DNA of 11,709 nucleotides from an uncultured Lachnospiraceae bacterium (GTDB taxonomy: Bacteria > Bacillota > Clostridia > Lachnospirales > Lachnospiraceae): contig CAJUTC010000067.1 of assembly GCA_910589195.1 (NCBI GenBank), positions 1 to 11,709 on the forward strand. The letters run 5' to 3'. Shown here piece by piece: positions 7,731-11,709 of this stretch. Made by a program: the position numbers and the translations under genes. The notes beneath the pieces were generated by a model. It made no database searches. It saw nothing but the letters and a program-made list of their open reading frames with translations, and was not told the DNA's origin. The first letter of the stretch is position 1, and each line of letters opens with the position of its first letter.

Positions 7731-9620
7731 TCAAGATCCGAATCTACCTTTTTCAACCTTCCTGCTGTCAAAATACGCAAACTCATCTATTGCGTCTAAA
7801 ATATCCTTAAAATCATCTCTGGGCGCCAGTTCTATATAGCGCTTTAGCAGTTTTGTTTCCTGATTTTTGTAAGGGCCGTAAAAGATATCGTATAAGTTAT
7901 GGCCTCTTAAATAAATCCGTATCTCCTCCATGTGGCACCGCACATCTTCTGCCGATTCCAAATCACGCCCTATTGCCTGCCGTAATTTCCTGCCGCTTTT
8001 CAGCCGGTAAAGATATTCCTTCCATTTTTCCAGCAAGATCTGGTAAAATGCTTCCTCACTTTCCACAATTCCAAGCTGGGCCATGATCCGGGGATTTAAG
8101 AAATAGTTTTCGAAGGAATAATACTTTAAAATCAGCACATTCCTTCTGGTAATCCGAGGCAGTTTATCAATGTCCTCTTCATTTCTCGCCTCATAATACC
8201 GGCAAAGCTGGCTGGCTAATTCTTCCGGATCCAAACCGTCGCCATCCCGGATCATAAGGAATTGATCCCTTATATATACCTGATTCATATACTTTAAATT
8301 AGCATAGGTTTTAATGTTGGTGCAGCTATTGGTGGTAATAATGGAAATCCGCTGCAGCCGTCCTGTTTCATCATAGATTTCGGAATAATACCGCTCTAAA
8401 AGCAGCGGCAGCCGGCTTTTATCTTGCTTTCCCTCTACGATAAACACAAAATTTGTGTTCATGAAATCATTGGCCCCATATCCCAGGTTATCCAAAATCA
8501 CGTCAATATCCGCCCTTTCATTTACCACCGAATAGCCAGCGGGATCCAGCACAATCTGGCGAATTTGCTTGCTGGTAAAATTCAGCAAAAGATTAGGGGA
8601 ATGCGTGGTAAACATCACTTGGTTCTTTTTTGATAAATGGTATAATATCTCACTGGATGCCTTTTGCAGCTGTGGGTGGAGGAAAATTTCCGGATCTTCC
8701 ACAATAATAATACTTGGAAGCCTGGCCTTTTCATCGGTGTAGGTTTCTAACATAGACAGCATGTAAAGGCTCCTCATGCCATTGCCAAGCTGTTCAATTG
8801 GAGAGCTTTTTTCTGACCCTTTCCGCTTGTCACCACTGCCCCGGATAAACTCCGCCCTTATCCGAAACATTTTTTCCTGGCTGCAGCCTATGGTAAAGCG
8901 GATTCTTTCATAGCCCCCATTTTTCCGATAATTCCGGTTTAATTTTTCCTCAAAATCCCGCAGGTTTAACTGGTACATCTTGTATTCCAGAAGCCTGACG
9001 GTTTCAAATATATTCATCTGCTCCGGCGTTTTCTGGTCAATCAGGCCAATGCACTGAAAACATTTATTACAGTGTTTTGCCGGGTCAAACATGCAGCTAT
9101 TGGCCCGAAGCTGTTCTAACTGGGCATCCTCCCGAAACATCAGTAGATCCTCCTGGAATTGGGACAGCCTCCGGTTCGTATCAATATGGTATACCTTAGG
9201 CAGCACTTGCAAAATCCAAGGGTTATCCTTTTGATATCCGTCACGGTAACGCACCTCACCTTTCCAGTTAATCACACAAGTAAAGGATAATACCCCGTCT
9301 AAGAAAGAAGGAAGCTTGCCGCAGAAATCCTTTTTCCATACCTCATACCGCTTATACATGCTGACTTTCCCAAGCTGGTGGAGCTGGCGCAAATCTTCCT
9401 CTGTAATCCGAAGGCTGATTCCGATCTCAATCTTTTGTCTTTTCTCATTAAAATCTGCCTCGGATACCGGATATAGGCCAAAAGCAGCACGCACAGCATC
9501 TACTACCGAAGTTTTTCCTGTATTATTTTTCCCTACCAGAATCAGCGCCTGTTGGATCCCGTCAATCTCCATAGAGCGGATCGATTTAAAATTTTTAATA
9601 TGTATGGATAAAATCCGCAT
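7731..9620 (-). CDS. OLD-family ATPase with TOPRIM nuclease domain
   Basis: This 629-residue protein combines an ABC/SMC-like ATPase with a TOPRIM domain, the architecture of overcoming-lysogenization-defect (OLD) nucleases. Walker A is GKNNTGKTS (30-38, Lys36). The signature-like stretch is QLGNGMRSLYML, and Walker B is SIIIVEDPEIFLHP (E308/D309), followed by a switch histidine in FTTHSPN. The TOPRIM part has Glu396 in IVEGKQD and the metal-binding pair Asp459/Asp461 in RDGDG. An insertion in the ATPase carries Cys176, Cys184, Cys187 and Cys190, a likely zinc site. The C-terminal 130 residues are helical and charged. The family makes ATP-regulated DNA nucleases, several of them in phage defence (for example GajA of Gabija), but no GajB-type helicase adjoins it here. 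The start at 9620 is fixed by AAGGAGG eight bases upstream; an ATG at 9692 is in frame but has no ribosome site. The product is likely cytoplasmic. Confidence 0.87.
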   Translation of the reverse strand: MRILSIHIKNFKSIRSMEIDGIQQALILVGKNNTGKTSVVDAVRAAFGLYPVSEADFNEKRQKIEIGISLRITEEDLRQLHQLGKVSMYKRYEVWKKDFCGKLPSFLDGVLSFTCVINWKGEVRYRDGYQKDNPWILQVLPKVYHIDTNRRLSQFQEDLLMFREDAQLEQLRANSCMFDPAKHCNKCFQCIGLIDQKTPEQMNIFETVRLLEYKMYQLNLRDFEEKLNRNYRKNGGYERIRFTIGCSQEKMFRIRAEFIRGSGDKRKGSEKSSPIEQLGNGMRSLYMLSMLETYTDEKARLPSIIIVEDPEIFLHPQLQKASSEILYHLSKKNQVMFTTHSPNLLLNFTSKQIRQIVLDPAGYSVVNERADIDVILDNLGYGANDFMNTNFVFIVEGKQDKSRLPLLLERYYSEIYDETGRLQRISIITTNSCTNIKTYANLKYMNQVYIRDQFLMIRDGDGLDPEELASQLCRYYEARNEEDIDKLPRITRRNVLILKYYSFENYFLNPRIMAQLGIVESEEAFYQILLEKWKEYLYRLKSGRKLRQAIGRDLESAEDVRCHMEEIRIYLRGHNLYDIFYGPYKNQETKLLKRYIELAPRDDFKDILDAIDEFAYFDSRKVEKGRFGS

Positions 9621-9628
9621 GGTTGCCG

Positions 9629-9635
9629 CCTCCTT
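9629..9635 (-). promoter_or_regulatory. Strong ribosome binding site that sets the OLD-family start
   Basis: AAGGAGG on the - strand ends eight bases before the ATG at 9620. It lies inside the longer reading frame that begins at 9692, where no such site precedes the ATG. The protein therefore probably starts MRILSIHIKNF, which also places the first beta strand of the ATPase right at the N-terminus, as usual for the family. Confidence 0.75.
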
Positions 9636-9712
9636 TTCTTGCCGTAAGTCCGACCCTGGGATCGCCTGCCTTTTTAATTCCTTAATTTGCATCAGAACGA
9701 TAACCCAATACC

Positions 9713-9741
9713 ATTATATAATACGCCATTTCATTTTGAAA
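9713..9741 (-). promoter_or_regulatory. Probable promoter of the OLD-family gene
   Basis: A perfect -10 box TATAAT (9718 to 9713, - strand) lies 17 bases from TTTCAA (9741 to 9736), which matches only half of the -35 consensus. Transcription would begin near 9706, giving a leader of about 86 bases. The weak -35 could mean low basal expression or dependence on an activator. Confidence 0.4.
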
Positions 9742-9792
9742 GCCTATTCCAACTTTAAATCTTCTTCAATCATAATTTTTTCCCCCGCACCG

Positions 9793-9798
9793 TATAAT
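9793..9798 (+). promoter_or_regulatory. Probable -10 box of the deacetylase gene
   Basis: TATAAT lies 32 bases before the ATG at 9831. The -35 region 17 bases upstream (TCATAA) is poor, so an alternative sigma factor or an activator is possible. If transcription starts near 9805, the ATG at 9810 would have almost no leader, which favours the ATG at 9831. Confidence 0.4.
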
Positions 9799-9830
9799 GA
9801 ATAAAGCTTATGAATGCAGGGTATTCCCTT

Positions 9831-10805
9831 ATGCGCCTTTTTCCCTTTTTTCACAAATTTACCCATATCTCCAAGCAGGTCACCTATTATATCGAACATA
9901 GAAAACGGTTAAAAAAAGCGATTGCCGCCGCCCAATTATTTATTTTCTCCTTTTTATTTGGTACACTGGCAGCTTATGCCGTAACCTCCTGGTCCGGCAA
10001 AGCCACTTCAAAAGGCGCTGCCTCAATTCCGGTCGAATCCCTTTTTGAAAGCCAAACAAGCACAGGAAGCCAAAACGCCTCCAGCAATCAGGGGATTTTA
10101 TCCGCCTCGAATGAAGGCAACTGGGGCTTAAGCTTTCAGCAGGAGGGAAAACCACCTGTGGCCAATGCCTCTATGGACTATCTGGCTCAGTTTCATGCCC
10201 ATTATGCACAGGACACAGAAGATAAGGTACTTTATCTCACCTTTGACGCTGGATATGAAAATGGCAATACCGCCGCGATTCTGGATGCGTTAAAAAAGCA
10301 TAATGCCCCGGCCACGTTTTTTTTAGTGGGAAATTATCTGGAAACCAGCCCGGAGCTGGTAAAACGGATGGTGGCAGAAGGCCATACGGTGGGAAACCAT
10401 ACCTTCCACCACCCAGATATGTCGAAAATTTCTACGAAAGAAGCCTTTGAAAAAGAACTGTCTGATCTGGAGTCGCTGTACCAGCAGACCACGGGGCAGA
10501 CCATGAAAAAATACTACCGGCCTCCCCAGGGGAAATACAGTGAAACAAATTTAGCTATGGCAAACGAAATGGGCTATCATACCTTTTTCTGGAGCCTGGC
10601 CTATGTAGACTGGTATGAAGATAAACAGCCCACCAAAGAAGAGGCCTTTCAAAAGCTCCTTGGCCGGATCCACCCTGGCGCTATTGTTCTGCTCCACAGT
10701 ACATCCAAAACAAACGGCCAAATCCTGGATGAATTACTGACGAAATGGGAGGAAATGGGGTATCGCTTTGCTTCTCTGGATGATTTCGTGGCAGGCAATC
10801 CATAA
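9831..10805 (+). CDS. pdaA: PdaA-like polysaccharide deacetylase (muramic delta-lactam pathway)
   Basis: This is a 324-residue carbohydrate esterase family 4 enzyme. A basic N-terminus (HRKRLKKAI) precedes one hydrophobic segment at about 37-55, so the enzyme is membrane anchored or secreted. A Ser/Gln/Asn-rich linker leads to the NodB-type fold. Motif 1 is LTFDAGYENG (Asp139). Motif 2 is GNHTFHHPD, with likely metal ligands His190 and His194. Motif 3 is YRPPQGKYS (Arg230), motif 4 FFWSLAYVDWYE, and motif 5 LLHSTSKTN (His289). GYENG, the FWS-aromatic-VDW block and LLH match B. subtilis PdaA, which removes acetyl from muramic acid during spore cortex delta-lactam synthesis. The second Asp of the usual TFDDG motif is Ala here; PdaA enzymes also vary at this site. 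The start at 9831 has AGGG nine bases upstream; an in-frame ATG at 9810 would add seven residues. It is divergent from the OLD-family gene. Confidence 0.9.
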   Translation: MRLFPFFHKFTHISKQVTYYIEHRKRLKKAIAAAQLFIFSFLFGTLAAYAVTSWSGKATSKGAASIPVESLFESQTSTGSQNASSNQGILSASNEGNWGLSFQQEGKPPVANASMDYLAQFHAHYAQDTEDKVLYLTFDAGYENGNTAAILDALKKHNAPATFFLVGNYLETSPELVKRMVAEGHTVGNHTFHHPDMSKISTKEAFEKELSDLESLYQQTTGQTMKKYYRPPQGKYSETNLAMANEMGYHTFFWSLAYVDWYEDKQPTKEEAFQKLLGRIHPGAIVLLHSTSKTNGQILDELLTKWEEMGYRFASLDDFVAGNP

Positions 10806-10931
10806 CCGTTCCAATAAACATTTGCCAAGGCTCAATCTGGCATATGGCTGGCAGTTTGATGACTTTATTCTGCCTCCAATTTTATATGGTAAATTCCGGG
10901 TTTTCATGGAGCAAAGTTTTACGCCAAAACC

Positions 10932-10980
10932 GCCATGCTGATACTACTTCCATCTTATCAGCATGGCAGTTTGTTCTATT
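10932..10980 (+). terminator. Intrinsic terminator after the deacetylase
   Basis: GCCATGCTGATA (10932-10943) and TATCAGCATGGC (10956-10967) form a perfect 12-bp stem around a 12-base loop. A T-rich tract (AGTTTGTTCTATTTC) follows. It lies 127 bases after the deacetylase stop. On the other strand a short GGTTTTGG follows the stem, so weak two-way action is possible. Confidence 0.75.
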
Positions 10981-11227
10981 TCTTCTATATTTTTTCTTGC
11001 GCCATTATCTGGTACACTGCTGCAAAGTTAAGACCATCTGTCCTTCCATCTGACGGCCCGAAAACCCGGCTGCCGTCGATTCCAGCTTCATCTCCATGTC
11101 ACCAAATCTTCCTAAATCATCTGCTTGTGTCAAGTATACCCTAAGAAATTTTTGCATTTTTTGTCTTTTTCGGCAATATCCTGTCCTTCTTTGTCAATAC
11201 TAAGGATCTGGGGCATTTCATTCCTAC
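10981..11227. other. Intergenic stretch without a supportable gene
   Basis: I see no recognisable protein here. A 50-codon frame on the - strand (11157 to 11005, beginning MQKFLRVYLTQADD) has an ATG but no good ribosome site and no family I recognise. A second - strand frame across 11100-11000 also reads open. Both may be debris of a decayed gene. At about 11050-11077 on the - strand, GACGGC-AG-CCG pairs with CGG-GCCGTC as a GC-rich hairpin without a T-run. Confidence 0.3.
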
Positions 11228-11520
11228 CTATCTGGGCGAATTTAATTTCGCAGCTAGTTCTGCCTGATTAGCTTCTGGTATTGTCAATGTTTTCATTGCT
11301 TGTTCTAATGATAAGTGAAGAGTTTCCATTATATTTCTAAGATCCTTTAATAATGTTCTTTCTTCTACCTCCTGCTTCATATCCTCCCAAGCTTACACAC
11401 ATCCACTTCCTGCTCTTTTTCCTTCTGCCTTTCTTCCAGGTGCTTTTCATAGTCTGCTTGGGTTTCTTCCAGCAATACCTTCAGACGTTCGGCCTCCTTT
11501 GGTGTTAGTATATAAATGTG
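11228..11520 (-). pseudogene. Frameshifted C-terminal remnant of a helical protein
   Basis: Two - strand frames join to give one sensible protein tail. The upstream frame (11520 to 11377) reads HIYILTPKEAERLKVLLEE, then a Glu/Lys-rich coil ending EQEVDVCK, and stops soon after. The second frame (11392 to 11228) continues AWEDMKQEVEERTLLKDL and then LSLEQAMKTLTIPEANQAEL before its TAG. A change of one base near 11392 would restore VCKAWEDMKQE as a continuous coil. The tail resembles the C-terminal regions of Rpn/PD-(D/E)XK putative transposases common in Lachnospiraceae, but I cannot confirm that without a search. No nuclease domain, start or ribosome site remains upstream: the frame continues only to 11604, through sequence that does not look coding. 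This is a truncated, decayed copy. Confidence 0.5.
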
Positions 11521-11578
11521 GGCAGAAAAAGTTGAGCAGCCTATACTATCAAATGAAAGAGCAAAGGAGATGTTCCAC

Positions 11579-11626
11579 ATGGCAAAAAATAATAACCTTG
11601 ACATAGTGTTGTCAAGGTTATTATAA
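11579..11626 (+). CDS. 15-codon reading frame with a strong ribosome site, possible leader peptide or gene stub
   Basis: AAAGGAG (11563-11569) lies nine bases before an ATG that opens MAKNNNLDIVLSRLL, which ends at TAA. The codons pass through the palindrome at 11589-11624. The ribosome site is as good as those of the real genes here. It might be a leader peptide, or the start of a gene cut off by rearrangement. It could also be chance, since no promoter is evident upstream and the frame is very short. Confidence 0.25.
   Translation: MAKNNNLDIVLSRLL
11584..11624 (-). terminator. 15-bp palindrome followed by a T-run on the - strand
   Basis: ATAATAACCTTGACA (11589-11603) and TGTCAAGGTTATTAT (11610-11624) form a perfect 15-bp stem with a six-base loop. 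On the - strand the stem is followed directly by TTTTT, the layout of an intrinsic terminator for a gene entering from the right edge. The same palindrome also carries a + strand promoter-like sequence, so it may instead be an operator. Confidence 0.5.
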
Positions 11627-11627
11627 T
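11598..11627 (+). promoter_or_regulatory. Consensus promoter inside the palindrome, reading to the right
   Basis: TTGACA (11598-11603) and TATAAT (11622-11627) are both perfect hexamers, spaced 18 bases apart. Transcription would start near 11634 and leave the window. The -35 box and the whole spacer lie in the 15-bp palindrome, so a repressor bound there would block RNA polymerase. From 11634 to 11709 no convincing gene start is visible. Confidence 0.5.
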
Positions 11628-11709
11628 ATAATCATAGAGAAGAGCAAAACGCAATGATTTAAATATAGGATTTGGCGGCTAGATTCTGTAAATTGAAAAG
11701 ATTGAGAGT

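Noticed and set aside
2825..9620. A Gabija-like defence pair formed by the OLD-family gene and recQ
   Set aside because: Gabija pairs an OLD-type protein with an adjacent UvrD-type helicase. Here the helicase is RecQ with full housekeeping domains, and two unrelated genes lie between.
9316..9804. 162-codon + strand frame across the start of the OLD-family gene
   Set aside because: It is antisense to the ATPase N-terminus including Walker A; no domain is visible.
10844..11144. Two overlapping + strand frames of 69 codons after the deacetylase
   Set aside because: They run through the 12-bp terminator hairpin, have no ribosome sites and give compositions typical of noncoding T-rich DNA.
1..11709. 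CRISPR array, complete insertion sequence or attachment site
   Set aside because: No set of regularly spaced repeats, no transposase with flanking inverted repeats, and no duplicated tRNA 3' end is visible. The only mobile-element hint is the decayed tail at 11228-11520.

Overview
The window looks like chromosomal DNA of a spore-forming Clostridia member, most likely Lachnospiraceae. The evidence is a soluble PAS hybrid histidine kinase with the motif ANMSHDIRTPMNAIIGF, a XpaC/TelA gene pair, a PdaA-type muramic-delta-lactam deacetylase (a spore-cortex enzyme family), tRNA genes without an encoded CCA, and strong AGGAGG-type ribosome sites. No plasmid, phage or complete insertion sequence is visible.

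Layout. At the left edge are the 3' part of tRNA-Phe(GAA) and a complete tRNA-Gly(UCC), followed by a possible intrinsic terminator. A near-consensus promoter then leads to a 724-residue hybrid sensor kinase on the + strand (438-2612). It converges with recQ across a 212-base gap that holds a tandem 11-mer, a short perfect hairpin and a 103-base interrupted inverted repeat. Next come four genes on the - strand. In their direction of transcription these are an OLD-family ATPase/TOPRIM protein (9620 to 7731), a XpaC-family membrane protein (7583 to 6240), a TelA-family protein (6005 to 4806) and recQ (4684 to 2825). The gaps between them are 147, 234 and 121 bases, and telA has its own good promoter, so this is probably not one tight operon. 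A PdaA-like deacetylase (9831-10805, +) is divergent from the OLD-family gene and ends before a 12-bp terminator hairpin.

The last 900 bases hold no intact gene. They contain a frameshifted C-terminal gene remnant on the - strand. Near the right edge is a 15-bp perfect palindrome. It can be read as a - strand terminator (it is followed by a T-run) or as a + strand promoter (TTGACA-18-TATAAT), and a 15-codon reading frame with a good ribosome site runs through it.

How the genes relate. XpaC and TelA are a known neighbour pair and probably work together at the membrane, though their biochemical role is not settled. RecQ is a housekeeping repair helicase. The OLD-family protein has intact ATPase and TOPRIM motifs plus a four-cysteine cluster. 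It has no adjacent partner helicase, so a defence role is possible but not shown. I see no CRISPR array and no clear multigene defence system. The least explained signals are the long hairpin at 2667-2769, the palindrome/promoter at 11589-11627 and the solitary OLD-family gene.
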